64,000 nt of DNA, taken from Annona cherimola. Its lineage: Eukaryota > Streptophyta > Magnoliopsida > Magnoliales > Annonaceae. The position numbers and the translations under genes were made by a program. Position 1 is the first letter of the stretch. Each line of letters begins with the position of its first letter. The notes beneath the pieces are model-generated. The model did no database searches, was not told the origin of the DNA, and saw only the letters and a list, made by a program, of their open reading frames with translations. Location of the stretch: positions 17,155,335 to 17,219,334 of the forward strand of contig CM059977.1 in assembly GCA_030490835.1 (NCBI GenBank), written 5' to 3'. Below, in pieces: positions 35,535 to 47,627 of this stretch.

Positions 35535-35859
35535 GAGAGCTTTTTCAGTGCAGCGTCACTGCACCGGAACAGCGGTGCAGTGGCCAAAAAATGGGCCCCA
35601 CATAATCATGCAATCATGATCTACTCCACCCATTGTATTTAGAATAATATTTTCTATTACCATACCAATTTTCATCCCAATCAGATACTTTAAAGTTGTT
35701 ATTTTCATCAAACTATTTTATTACGTTGGATTTGTACCATTTTCAGATGGGGCCCATATACATATCTGATTGGGATGAAAATTAGTATGGTAATAGAATA
35801 CATTATTCTAAATACAATGGGTGGAGTAGATCATGATTACATTATCATGTGGGGCCAAG
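35535..35859. mobile_element. Family B foldback, shortened copy
   Basis: Starts with the same terminal hairpin as the copy at 21103 (GTGCAGCGTCACTGCACCGG), then ATCATGATCTACTCCACCC. It ends with the inverse arm (AATACAATGGGTGGAGTAGA..). The central part differs and keeps TGGGGCCCATATACATATCT. Confidence 0.8.
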
Positions 35860-36195
35860 GGACGCTGGTTCAATGCACCCGGGTATACTTCACCTATTTT
35901 TTTATTTTTTTTTGAAACTTTTTTTACACGACTGTTAATCTAAGTGTATTTAACATGTCTATAAATTTTTATCATGTTTGGAGATTTTTAGATTTTTTTT
36001 TGAATTTTTTAAAATCAGTGGTATTTTTAGTAATTTATGATTTTAAAAATCTAAAAAAATATCTAAAAATCTTCAAAAATAGTAAAAATCTATAAACATC
36101 TTAAATACACTTAAATTAACATTTTCATACAAAAAAAATTTTAAAAATAAAAAAAATAGATAAAGTACACTCGATGCATTGAACCAGCATCCGGT
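35860..36195. mobile_element. Family A foldback MITE
   Basis: Tips GGACGCTGGTTCAATGCACC and, inverted, GGATGCTGGTTCAATGCATC. The arms hold the family core CTGTTAATCTAAGTGTATTT. It lies directly against the preceding family B element. No target duplication could be read. Confidence 0.75.
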
Positions 36196-37638
36196 GAGAA
36201 GAAATCTTGAGATTGCGCTGGGATCTCAATGCAGCTTTTTGAATATGGTTTCTTTTTAACGCTTGATATTAGCCCTTGATTCGGGTTCGCTTGGTTTAAA
36301 AGCTAGCTTGTGCAGCATACAGTTGGAGGCTATTAGAAAAAGTAAAGGGATAGAGCAATGGTAAAAGACGACGCACCTTTTTCGCCATTCATGTCAAATC
36401 CCATGTATGTTTATCTTCATCCAAGACAAAACAGGTTACCCGTTCCTGTCATGGTGGGACCCAAACGATCACGTTAATGGAAGGTGTTTCTTTCTTAAAA
36501 GAAAAATACAATTTTCATTACTCAATGCCCTGTTCCGAGTACACGATTAAATGGAATCGAACCATATTTTCCAATTTTTTAAATACATCACAATATTACT
36601 TTTCTCGCTTATCATAATGTTTTATCATCCTTTCCAAAAAATTTCATTTTTTCAACTCCATGTCAAATCATTAAGAAAATAAATTGAAATTGTAAATGTA
36701 CAATTTTCCATACTTAATTAGATGATGTAGGCTAATTTAATTTTAAAACTTATAAAATCACTTTTAGATAAAGTCACTCTTCATAATAGCATATAATATA
36801 TAATTATTATATATGTCTAAAATCTAACATCGTCTACAACATGAATTCATTTATTCTGCTTTATCATTTACCGTAATCCCCAACTTGGACGCATGCGAAG
36901 TCAACATATTCTTTTTTGATTTTTTTTTTAAAAAAAAGTTTATTGCAAGCCAATTACCTTGAATGGTAATAAATATTATTAAATATAACGAAGGATTGGA
37001 TTTATAAAAAATAATATAATTTGCGAAAACCAAAAGGGCCTACAAACCAATTCCATTTTTGAAACTTTTTTCTTATTGTTTTCAGTTAGTATTGTACATC
37101 ATGGCATTTGATGTTAAATATCAAGTTCATGCATTCAAGAGGGAACAAACTTTTATCCATCTATTAAAGAAAACAACTGCTCCCACCTATTTTATTGGAG
37201 ACCAAATCCTCCAATTAAAATTCTGACCAAAATCTCATATGTGAGATTCGAATCATGCACGTCCCTTATGGCTGGTGCCGTAATGGTTGAACTTTTTCCT
37301 ATTGTCTTATTTTTTCTCTAAACTTTCGTACTTTTTATATTAGCGTTATTTACCTTATAATTAATCATCTTCTATTCTTATTTCGTTACTCTTTTTTTCA
37401 TCTACGTGTTAATTCTCTACCCCTTCAAATGTAACCATTGCATGAAATCCTTGTGACTTACAGGGACTGGACGTGGGCATCTTGTTTTATCAAAAAAACA
37501 AAGTTGAAAGTTAAAAAGGCATTTATAAATAATTGCAAATAATTAAACGTGAAGAGAAACAACAATGTTTTAAAACTTCTATCTATGGCAAATTTTCCAA
37601 CTCAACCAATACACAAGGTTTCAAAATATCTTTTTTCA
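36196..37638. other. Noncoding AT-rich spacer
   Basis: No gene recognised. About 37170-37210 holds CTCCCACC..GGAGACCAAA, also present in MDL intron 2 (12590-12650), so a dispersed repeat fragment. Confidence 0.4.
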
Positions 37639-37926
37639 GAGTGTGTTTGTTTATCCTCAAAATTTTTTAAATTAAAACTTTTCAATATAAATTTTTTTTA
37701 CTTTCCCCGACTTCCATTTTTCAATTATTTATTTAAAACTTCTTTATATTTATTATACTTTTCAATTATTTCTACGTAATTATTCATAGAACTAAAATAT
37801 TTACTTTAACTGTATTATTATTACTCTTCTTTGTTACCCTTATTATTATACTAATTTTTTCTATTTTAAAATTTTTTATACTAAAAAATTTTTATTCAAA
37901 AAGTTCAATCATCACTTCTTAAACTG
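37639..37926. mobile_element. Tourist-like MITE, decayed
   Basis: Starts GAGTGTGTTTGTTTATCC and shows family blocks (AAACTTTTCAATATAAAT, ATTTCTACGTAATTA). The right end is degraded, so the target duplication is not clear. Confidence 0.55.
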
Positions 37927-38052
37927 ACCATTACAAAAAATAGGTCTCGAAGTACCTAATATTGTCATAAATTTGTCAAGCTATTAAAAAGCCCTTTTTT
38001 GTAATTTACTTTCAATTTCTCGATAAGACATGGATGATTACCAGGGAAAAAG

Positions 38053-38391
38053 GGACCTCGATTGCATGAGCCCGGGAGCATGCAACGCGGGCTCATACAC
38101 CTATTTTTTTTATTTTTTTTCAAATTTTTTTTACAATATTGTTAATCTATATCTATTTAATATGTGTACAAATTTTTACCATTTTTGGAGTATTTTAGAT
38201 ATTTATTTTTGATTTTTGAAAATCAATGGCATTTTAGGTAAAAATTAAAAATAAATATCTAAAATACTCTAAAAATGGTAAAATTTTATACGCATGTTAA
38301 ATACACTTATATTAACAATTTTATAAAAAAAAATTGAAAATAAAAAATAAAAAAAGGGGTGCATGCGCAAGGAAGCATGCTCAATGATCCC
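38053..38391. mobile_element. Family A foldback MITE, 339 bp, perfect 9-bp TSD
   Basis: GGGAAAAAG at 38044-38052 and 38392-38400 bounds it exactly. The tips are GGACCTCGATTGCATG and the inverse of GGGATCATTGAGCATG. Arm core: TTGTTAATCTATATCTATTT and TTTACCATTTTTGGAG. The tip sequence is unlike the other copies. Confidence 0.9.
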
Positions 38392-38400
38392 GGGAAAAAG

Positions 38401-39433
38401 ATGGTGGTGTGTTCTAGTCTTCTAGAAAGAAAATAGCTGGTCGTACGTGTGTGATGAGCTTCACATGGGTTGTCGCATGCAGGTGTGGGACCACGGATAC
38501 TTCACGCCTCCCGGCCTCCCTGTCTTTCTCCTGCAGTGTGCTGACGGCCTGATATGCAGCAATGGCCAATGGCAGAGCAGGTCGTCCGGCACTGCTGCGG
38601 AAGCGGATTACGACTCACGAGCGAAGCCCATCTATTCGAGTATTCCACCCACGTGCGACCTGCAAATATCACATTTTAATTTTTGAAATTCATATTTTTT
38701 GAAGTACTATAAAATTTATTATTAGTTTATTACACTTATGTTTTATAAATAACAAAAAGCACTATTGTATTATATAGTGTTACAAAATAAAAGAGTAAAA
38801 CTTTGTTTTCTATTGATCACTCCTTTATTATAATTATTATATGAAATTTTATATTATACATGTAATTATGATTATTAAAAATAAAAATTTAAAATCAAAT
38901 TTTTAAAAGTTGCTTCTTATGCATATATTAATATTTTTACTTTTAGAATTTTACTCCCTATAACACTAATCAATTTCATAATTTTTAGATGAGATGAGAG
39001 TCATCCGAGAACATGCGATGGAAAATGTGTTATTATATATTAAAAATCAGTAAAGTTATTTCAAAATTGAAAAAATTATATAAGAAAATAAGAAAAATAA
39101 GGTGTGAAAATGAAGCAAGCATTTGGAAACGATAAATTTCATCCCATTTTCATTTGTGTTCAACCCATTTAAATTGCGTACAAGCTAGAGAATAAATATA
39201 TTTAGTACTAATTTTAATTTTTTATATTTTATAAATGTGTAGAGCCCTCATTTTTATGATGGAAAAGAGTGCGGAGCCCTACGTAGATATTGCTATTTTG
39301 AAATTTTGACAAATTTTGAATTGGTTTATTTTTTATTTTGAAAATCAAGGAAACACATGAAGATATATATAGGAAAATATTTAAGTGCAAACATATTGTA
39401 CAGCCCATTTGCACTTGACTAATTTATATATAT
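38401..39433. other. Noncoding spacer
   Basis: A GC-richer stretch at 38447-38686 is open on + for 79 codons but resembles no protein and has no visible splice context. The remainder is AT-rich. Confidence 0.4.
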
Positions 39434-40062
39434 AGGAATTTATTCAAGTGCGTTCGGACCGCATCATAATTATAGTGCAATCCATACATTATGACACCTA
39501 TTTGATTATGAATAAAAAAATATACTCCACCTATTGTATTTAGAATTATTTACTTTATTAGTATTCCAAATTTTATCGAAATCTGACGTGTGTATGTGTC
39601 CCATCTTAAAATGGTATAAAATCAATATAATAAAATAATTTAATATAAATATTAAGGTTAAAGTTGTATTTTCAATATCTAAACTGTCTAAAGTATGATT
39701 TTTATATGGATAAATGGTTATATAAAATATTATTATATTTTAATATGTGTATGATCCATTTTTATAATGGACTATAACATAATTATGGTGCGGTTCGTCT
39801 GCACATGATGAGTTCTCATATATATATAGATGTTGAAAATACAACTCTAAACTTGATATTTACATTAAAATATTTTCTTATGTTGAGTTTATACCATTTT
39901 AAGATGGGGCATATACACATGTTGCATTTAGATGAAAATTAGTATGTTAAAAAAGTAAATAATTCTAAATACAATAGGTGGAATAAATTTTTTATTCATG
40001 ACCAAGTGGGCCCCACAGTGCATGGTGCAGTCCGAATGCACTTGAATAAATTCCTATATATA
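39434..40062. mobile_element. Family B foldback pair with matching outer ends, ~630 bp
   Basis: Outer ends ATAGGAATTTATTCAAGTGC and its inverse (GCACTTGAATAAATTCCTAT) are perfect over 20 bp and continue. 39434-39812 looks like one element (its inner end GTGCGGTTCGTCTGCAC mirrors GTGCGTTCGGACCGCA), followed by a second arm. TATATATA flanks both sides. Confidence 0.7.
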
Positions 40063-40229
40063 TAACCCATATATATGTATATATTATAACCATGTCTTTT
40101 TTGATGATTTTATCTCCTTTTGTTGATTTTTAAAAAATCAAAAAATACCAAACAAATTTAAAAATCACCAACATTTTGTGGGGAGCAAAATATAGGTGGC
40201 CTAGACATTTATAAAAAAGAATTTTTTCC

Positions 40230-41490
40230 TCTAAATCACCAGATTCAGAGGATACTGCATGAGATAAGGACCTTAAACTAATCATGCCCCATGCCTTAAA
40301 ATGCTTGTATGATCAAAGCAAATAGGCTGGACAAGGAGGCTATTGTTTTAATGTGGTAAAGAGATGCTTATCAAAGCTATTGTGCAAGCTATTCTCAGCT
40401 ATACATACAACGAGTATATTTCTCCTTCTAAATAGTTCCTATCTAGACTTTAGTGGTTTAACTAGAAAGTTTTAGTGGTGAGAGAAAAAAAAAAGAAAAA
40501 AAAAGAAGAAGAAGAAAATTAGCTGGGCAGCTGGGAATGATACGTGCAAAGCAAATATAAATGGAGAGTTGGGCTTTAGACAAATTAGTGAGTTCTGCTT
40601 GACCCATCTTGCAAAACAGGTATGGCATCTTCTCATTAATACAGATTCACACTATTACATGATCCTAAGCACCAAGTATTTTCTAAATGGTGATCTGTGG
40701 AGGGGGGTATGGGTGGGGCGTGCAAAAGCTTGGGTTATTGATTTCTTCACGTAGAAGTGTATTCTTAAAGCCCAAGAGGTTATTGCATTGGGATGTAAAT
40801 GGAGAATAAGGACTAGAAACTTTGTTAAGTTCTTCCATGATAAATGGACAGGCATTTTGCTTCGGAAGGCAGGCCCGCTACCGCTATATCTTTTTGAAGA
40901 TGATCATGTGGATGTCTTCTTGGACCAACAGTCTAGAACATTGAAGACGGATCTCATCTGGGTAGCAGTCGAGGAGACTAGACGGAATGTAATTAACAAT
41001 GTGGTTATTATGCCAAGGGTGGAGGCATGCGATGTAGCGGGACTGGGAATATGATGGTATGTATTTTGTAAAATCAGCATACAAACTACTGACTGACAAC
41101 CGACAAATTGGTGTGTCCCAGCAGGTTGATGAAAATGTAGAGAGCATACGGATATTATCAGAAGTGCCGAAACCGTTGTGAACCGATACCAACAAGCTTG
41201 AATGATGATGTGTACAAATTACATAGACAGACAGATGGTTTCCCGATGGCTTAGACCAAACACGGTGAGGCCCAAGATAAATGTTGATGGCAGATTAAAC
41301 TTAGTGGGGAAATGCCCCCGTGTGGGAGCAGTTTTAGGGGATGCTAATGGCAATTTCATAACAGCAAAGGCTTGGAAGTTGGAACCGACGGGAATTAATC
41401 AGTCCACTTTAAATGGAGGCTGCTACTTTTTATCTTGGGATAAAAGATGGGGATCGGAAATGGGCATCCAGCATGACTTCAACCGACTCA
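40230..41490 (+). pseudogene. L1-type LINE relic (3' part: post-RT region and RNase H)
   Basis: Translated pieces in different frames match plant L1 LINEs in order. A segment at ~40360 reads like EMLIKAIVQAILSY. 40569-40730 reads GFRQISEFCLTHLAKQVWHL..LSTKYFLNGDLWR. 40788-41054 reads CKWRIRTRNFVKFFHDKWTG.. and a SAYKLL-like piece follows. 41240-41420 is an RNase H-like start (RPKINVDGRLNL..GAVLGDANGNFI). Stops and frameshifts separate the pieces. The reverse transcriptase core is absent. Confidence 0.75.
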
Positions 41491-41964
41491 ATTTCTATAA
41501 TAGAGTATTAATAAGTTGTCATACATGAGCACACAATACATAAAAATTAATTAGACATTATTTCTTTCAGATAAGATTATTTAATAATTACATTATTGTA
41601 CAAGTCATAAATTAAAAAGTATTAATTTTTATTCTTTCATAAAAATTTATATCGTAAAATATATTTAATAAAGAGAAATATTTTTTAATATTATATATTT
41701 ATTAACCGGATTTCATATGGTTAAAATAGAGTTGAGTTAAGGTGTGAAAAAGCAAGTTAAAAGTATGATTAAGTTGAGATTTTAGAAAGACGGCTAAGGT
41801 TTTGTTTACCCTAGCCCCGAGTGAACGCCATCTAATTTTCACTCTAAGCCTACCATACCCTCTCTCTCATTGGCAGTTTGCTCACAGAAGTCCACAAAGA
41901 AGCTTTCAAATTCAATCCATATCCTTAGGGAAGAAAATTTTGGTGCACACAAAGTTCTGATTTA

Positions 41965-42246
41965 GAGTGTGTTTGAGAATGGATAAAATTTTTTATGAAA
42001 AGTTGTAGAGATGAAAAGTTGTAGAGATGAAAAGTTGTCAAATGATGTGATATGATAGGTGTAATGATGATGAATAAATAAGAAAAAGTTGAAATATATA
42101 AGTTAGTTGTGTCGGTAGTTGTGTAGAAATGATTGAAAAGTATGGTAGTTGTATAGAAAAATATGAAGATATGATTAAAAAATAGGGTAATTGCGGAGAG
42201 TGAAAAGTTTTCACTTGACAACTTTTTGTTGTTACCAAACACACCC
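41965..42246. mobile_element. Tourist-like MITE, 282 bp, TSD TTA
   Basis: Starts GAGTGTGTTTGAGAATGG, ends CCAAACACACCC, flanked by TTA (41962-41964 and 42247-42249). A GATGAAAAGTTGTAGA unit near the left end is tandemly duplicated in this copy. Confidence 0.85.
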
Positions 42247-43037
42247 TTAATGATTTTGCCTTTTCAAATTTTGGTCTAACTGAAACACGGTGGGAAAATC
42301 CTCCATTTTTTTGGGGGGTGGCGGCGCTAATTCTTCCCCTTCCACCTTCAGGCCCGTTTCAGCCTCTTGATGTGGGACCGTGAGGATCCACAAGATTACA
42401 ACTAAAAGGAGGGGGTTATGCTTCTTTAGAAAGATACATTCTTGAGCTGCCCCCCGGCAGTCGGGCCCCGGTCCGGTCATTTTAGAAGTTGGTGAGAGAA
42501 TGAATGAACTTGTTTTGAAAACCGATGAAGATAGGCTGAAGATGCATTTACATCTAAAATAGGGCGAAATCTATGTTAGGCCTTATAATTACTCCCCAAA
42601 ATCAAAGCAAAATCTGCTATTTTTAAGACCGTTTCTATATATATACACATTTTTACACGTAATGTGTTAGCGTGCACCTCTCTGTCCTCAAGGCAATTCC
42701 TGATGTGGACAGATATCTAATATGCAGACTCTGTTGTATCAAAAAATAAAAAGAAATACAGACCATCTGCGTTAACCATTCTTTGAAAACTGATTTACAG
42801 AATCATTAATTCGCGGAGCCTCATAAGGTTAACAATCAGGTTTTAAAGTACAAAATTAAAATTTTTGAAGGATCCGATATTTAAAAAGTACTTGCAAACT
42901 AAATCCAACAAAATTTCCATTTATGTATTTTAAAAATTCATTATTACTCTCTGGAAGAGCTCTTCAGCTAATAGGTTTATGTTGCGAATTCTGATAACAT
43001 ACTTATTGTTAAAACATTATTTTAAAAAATAAGAGTT

Positions 43038-43240
43038 CGAATCCAACCTTGGGATTTCGAAGAAAATTTGTTGTGGGAGTAGTTGATCTCCCGTTCGGAT
43101 GGTGGAAGCTGTGTCTTCCTCATTCTTTGGTGGAGCTGTGTCTCCAGATTCCCGGGGGAAGCTGTGTGTTTTCCGATTTGTATGAATGTCTTAGAACTTC
43201 AGTGTAACATATGTTGATATGTATGTAAATATACTCATAA
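43038..43240. mobile_element. Short ~203-bp retroelement-like insertion with 14-bp direct repeats
   Basis: AAAAAATAAGAGTT occurs at 43024-43037 and again at 43241-43254, enclosing a G-rich sequence that ends in an A-rich tail. Such flanks fit target-primed insertion of a truncated LINE or SINE. GTTCGAATCC at the left junction resembles a tRNA B box but straddles the direct repeat, so a tRNA-headed SINE is not supported. Confidence 0.45.
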
Positions 43241-43655
43241 AAAAAATAAGAGTTTTAATGGATGTTGATCCAACAGAACCGATTCCATGAAGGATGTGAC
43301 GTTGGACAAGCTATCAGGCAATCATAAATTGGATTCATAAAACTTCTTAATTTGGCGCTCACTGAAGGCGAAATGGGAATGAAGAGGTTTAGACGTATTA
43401 AATGTTGAATTAACTCGAAATTGATATATAAATATAAATAATGGTTCAGACGGCTTAGATGTACTTGAATTAAAAATGGGTGGGTATATAAATAAAATAA
43501 CTTTTATACTTTTAATAAGGACAGGGGATGCATATTTTTTACTGAAGTAAGATTAGGTTACCCATCCAGCAAATAATTATTTTCAATGCAATGGGACGAA
43601 TGAATTTCATGTAACCATAGAACTATGCCTAGTGGATGAGGTTCCATGGGAAGAA

Positions 43656-43771
43656 GTGAAGAACCCACTTCTAACGGTGAGATTGGTTTTGTCGTCTGGT
43701 TCCCATTCCAGGGGTGAAGAACCCACTTCTAACGGTGAGATTGGTTTTGTCATCTGGTTCCAATTCCAGGG
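43656..43771. repeat. Tandem duplication, 2 x 58 bp
   Basis: GTGAAGAACCCACTTCTAAC.. at 43656 is repeated at 43714 with two or three substitutions. Confidence 0.9.
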
Positions 43772-44555
43772 GTGCAACTTAACCCAGTTGACCCGCTTTG
43801 AATGCAGTGAGTTTTGAAAAAACTCTTAGGTAGGGAATAGAATATTATCTATATATATATATATATTTGATATTTTGTATATATATCATGATATTGATAT
43901 TATAATGAAATACATTCACACACCTTATATCATGAAGGAAAATTTTTCCTAAACCCTGCTACCAGGGAGAAATTATAAACCTCCACTATGGGAGGAAATT
44001 TTAACCCCTTGTTATAAAAGGACTAATTTGTAAAATTAAATAAAACACTCCTTATTATAAAACGACTAATTTGTAAAATTAAATCTTTATTGAAATTGCA
44101 TCTGTTCGAAACGCCAACCACATGCAAGAAGGGCTTCGGACGTCACCACTATGCCAACTATTATCTATATCTTTGATTAGTATATATAATAGGTATATCT
44201 AACCGCACTTGTTTAATATATTACGTCACATGACTATAATTTTTTATACAACCTAGGAATTAAAATGGAAGATACACTGCTCTAGTGATGAGTGTATCCA
44301 GCTTGATGTAGCGTTCATTTTCCTTTTTACATGTTATCATTCATATGGATCACGTATTTATTTTTATAGCTCAAATATATTTTTTATATTTTTATTTTTT
44401 AGCGTGAAACTCTCGATAGAAGTTTGGCTTTCATAGAAACTTACTTTTTATCTTAGTAAGGGTCGAACTAATACTATGACGTTATTAAAGATTTTTACCG
44501 AAGGCAACTAATTAGTATAGCAGTCTTTGAGCAGAAGAAATTTTCCTAACATCAA

Positions 44556-45120
44556 GGGTGTGTCTGGGAATGAATAAAACTTTTGATGGAAAGTTGTAGA
44601 GATGAAAAGTTGTCAAATGATGTGATATGATAGGGTTAATGATGAGTAATAAAGAGGATAAAGTTGAAATAGATAGGTTTATTGTGTTGGTAGTTGTGTA
44701 GAAATGATTGAAAAGTAGGGTAGTTGTATAGAAAAATGTGAATAAATAATTAAAAAATAGGATAGTTGTGGAGAGTGAAAAGTTTTAGATTGAAAAGTTT
44801 TAACTTGAAAACTTTTTGAGTGTGTTTGGGAATGGATAAAACTTTTGATGAAAAGTTTTGAAGAGTAAAAGTTGTCACATGATGTGATATGATAGGGGTA
44901 ATGATGAGGAGTAAAGAAGATAAAGTTAAAATAGATAGGTTAGTCGTGTGGGTAGTTGTGTAGAAATGATTGAAAAGTATGGTAATTGTATAGGAAAATG
45001 TGAAAAAATAATTAAAAAATATGGTTGTTATGGAGAGTGAAAAGTTTTAGATTGAAAAGTTTTAATACGACATTTTCTGCACATTGCCAAACACACCCTT
45101 TGTTGTTAACAAACACATCA
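44556..45120. mobile_element. Two Tourist-like MITEs in tandem
   Basis: First copy 44556 to about 44817 (GGGTGTGTCTGGGAATGAAT..). Second copy about 44818-45098 (GAGTGTGTTTGGGAATGG.. to CCAAACACACCC). The first lacks its right terminus, as if the second inserted into or replaced it. Confidence 0.75.
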
Positions 45121-45156
45121 TAAATGTGACATTGATAGTTACAGAGGTTAAAGTTC

Positions 45157-45463
45157 GGATGCAGTCTGAAGCATCGAGAATCCATGCACCTGAGTGTACA
45201 TCACTCTTTTTTTAATTTTTTTGAAAATTTATTTATGAAACTATTAATATAAGTGTATTTAACATTTATATCAATTTTTACCTTTTTAGAGATTTTTAAA
45301 TATTTTTTTCTAATTTTTAAAATTTTTAAAAAAATGTAAAAATTTCAAAAAAAAAGTAAAAATTGATACACACGGTAAATACACTTAGATTAATAATTGT
45401 GTACAAAAATTTAAAAAAATAAAAAAATGAGTATATGCACTCAGGTGTATAAGACTGCAACCC
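45157..45463. mobile_element. Family A foldback MITE, ~307 bp
   Basis: Tips GGATGCAGTCTGAAGC and, inverted, GGGTTGCAGTCTTATACACC, flanked by TTAAAGTTC/GTCAAAGTT (imperfect 9-bp duplication). Arm core AATATAAGTGTATTTAACAT. The centre has decayed. Confidence 0.75.
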
Positions 45464-45839
45464 GTCAAAGTTGGCTCATTCATCATAAGTTGCCTATGTG
45501 AAACTTCAAGTAGTGCTTAGCCAATTAAGTATGGGCGTGTTACTCTTCAAAGAATCCAATTGGAATGATTGGAGATCCATCTTTAACAAGAAGCATGCAC
45601 CACCATCGTGCTCAGCAGTGTGTAAAAACTAAAGAATGCTCCTGCAACTAGGATCAATTTCTACAAAAAAGAACATATTGTCTTCAAAAATGATCCCGTT
45701 ACCTACACCTCAAAAAACTATTAAAATATATTTTTCTATTTTTTCTTTATATACTTATTTGTCTAAGTATATTTCATATATAAATTAAGTTCAAGATGCT
45801 TCTATAAAACTTCTTTTCAATGTAACTCATCTATTTTTA

Positions 45840-46290
45840 ACATTTAGATCGGTAATGAAAATTTCACTTCATCTATTCTGTTTAGCATTAGTTATATTAT
45901 TATGAAATTTTTTTTATTTGCCTAATATCACTATATATGGGCTCCATTCCCAAACATGCAAAATCAATGTAATAAAATGATTTAATACTAAATATGAATT
46001 TTAAGTAATATTTTTAACATCTAAATTATCTAAAATATCATTATTACATGAGTAAATAATTCTATAAAATGTCTTCACATGCCAATATATATGTGAATGG
46101 ATTTAAGTATTTTTTTTAATTTACCTGTGAATGTACTTATTTTTTAGCAAATATAACCTATGCATGTATTGATTTGGATGAAACTTAGTTTTATAACTAA
46201 AATAATGATGTCAAAACAATAAATGGATTGAATTTTCTATTGAACATCAAAATCTTAAAATTTGAAGAGATTACCTGGAAACCAGCCCTA
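45840..46290. mobile_element. Family B-related dispersed repeat
   Basis: Shares ordered blocks with 54655-55110: ATCACTATATATGGGCTCCA, AATGTAATAAAATGATTTAA, AAAATATCATTATTA and a GGATTGAATTTTCTAT-like end. The pair aligns over more than 400 bp. No ORF. Confidence 0.65.
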
Positions 46291-46378
46291 ATTAAGTTTT
46301 ATTGATTTGGGATATGCTTATATATTTTTTAAAATTTTTAAACACAAGAATATTTAGCTATTTTTAATATAAGATTAA

Positions 46379-46631
46379 TGTCATGTTTGGCAAATACAAA
46401 AACTTTTCAAACTAAAACTTTTTAATTTTCATAATTATCTTATTTTTAATTATTTTTATATCTTTCTATACAACTACTCTACTTTTTAATTATTCTACAA
46501 AATCACTCCGACAACTAATCTATATATTTTAACTTTATTCTCTTTACTTTTCATTATTATCCATACTATATTATATTATTTTTTACAAATTCAAAAATTT
46601 ACAAAAGTTTTATCAATTTCCAAACACACCA
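46379..46631. mobile_element. Tourist-like MITE, 253 bp, TSD TAA
   Basis: Left end TGTCATGTTTGGCAAATAC, right end CCAAACACACCA, TAA at 46376-46378 and 46632-46634. Inverted relative to its neighbour at 46689. Confidence 0.8.
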
Positions 46632-46688
46632 TAAATAAATTTCTTCCTATTTAAAATTTTTCATATAAAAGTTTTATTACTTTACAAA

Positions 46689-47391
46689 GGGTGTGTTTGG
46701 TAATGTATAAAACTTTTGATGAAAAGTTTTGGAGAGTAAAAGTTGTCAAATGATGTGATCTGATAGGGGTAATGACGAGTTGCAAAGAGGATAAAGTTAA
46801 AATAGATAGGTTAGTTGTGTGGATAGTTGTGTAGAAATGATTGAAAAGTAGGGTAGTTGTATAGGAAAATGTGAAAAAATAATTAAAAAATATGATAGTT
46901 GTAGAGAGTGAAAAATTTTAGATTGAAAAGTTTTAACTTGACATTTTTTGTAAATTGAAAAACACGGACCGTGGTTCAATGCACCCGGGTGCATTGAACC
47001 TCAATGCACCTGGGTGTACTTCACCCATTTTTTTTTATTGTTTTTTGAAACTTGTTTTACTATAATGTTAATATAAGTGTATTTAACATGTGTATAAATT
47101 TTTACCATTTTTAAATATTTTTAGATATTTTTTTTGAATTTTTTAAAATCAGTGACATTTTTAGTAATTTAAAATTACTAATAATGCCACTGATTTTAAA
47201 AAAATCCGAAAAAATATCTAAAAATATTTAAAAATGGTAAAAATTTATACACATGTTAAATAGACTTAGATTAGCATTTTCATAAAAAAAAGTTTCAAAA
47301 AAAAATAAAAAAAATGGGTGAAGTACACCCAGGTGCATTGAGGTTCAATGCACCCGGGTGCATTGAACCACGGTCCCAAAAACACACCCGA
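46689..47391. mobile_element. Tourist-like MITE split by a nested foldback
   Basis: GGGTGTGTTTGGTAATG starts at 46689. The body runs to about 46965, is interrupted by the foldback at 46966-47377, and the right terminus (CAAAAACACACCC) resumes after it. Removing the insertion would restore a normal ~290-bp element. Confidence 0.8.
46966..47377. mobile_element. Family A foldback MITE, 412 bp, 8-bp TSD, nested in a Tourist MITE
   Basis: AAAAACAC at 46958-46965 and 47378-47385 flanks it. Each end carries the tip GGACCGTGGTTCAATGCACC, and the tip contains a 28-bp perfect palindrome (GGTTCAATGCACCC followed by its complement). The arms are near-perfect inverted copies and include AAAATCAGTGACATTTTTAG. 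It lies about 250 bp upstream of the start codon of the oxidase-like gene. Confidence 0.92.
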
Positions 47392-47627
47392 ATACGGCTG
47401 TAAATTAAATTTTATAAAGTGCGATGAAGGTTGGGCAAACCGACCCGGCCCGGCCCGACTTGACTTGACTTGACTTGACTTGCACCCCTTTCGGGGCCGG
47501 TTTTACTGGCAAGGCCCCGCCAGAAACCCCTCCCCACCAGCACACCCACCAACCCCCCGCCACCCTCCTCTCTCGCGTTCCCTCTCGCTCTCTTTTCCCG
47601 GAACCTCTTTGAGGCTGCGTTATCTCC
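47378..47627 (+). promoter_or_regulatory. Upstream region and leader of the oxidase-like gene
   Basis: About 47458-47482 is a short (ACTTG)5-like repeat. 47530-47627 is rich in CCTCC and CTCTC, typical of a plant leader. No clear TATA box was found. A foldback element ends just upstream. Confidence 0.4.

Larger units (their letters stand above)
42250..44555. other. Noncoding spacer
   Basis: No gene recognised apart from the small repeats listed separately. (TA)n lies at about 43848-43866. Confidence 0.4.

Noticed and set aside
35090..35587. 165-codon - strand ORF and its + strand partners
   Set aside because: GC-rich overlapping ORFs on both strands with no domain; likely compositional.
38447..38686. 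79-codon + ORF with several Cys residues
   Set aside because: No signal peptide, splice context or family match; too short to support.
43030..43040. tRNA gene or tRNA-headed SINE (GTTCGAATCC)
   Set aside because: No A box or cloverleaf can be drawn, and the motif straddles the insertion's direct repeat.
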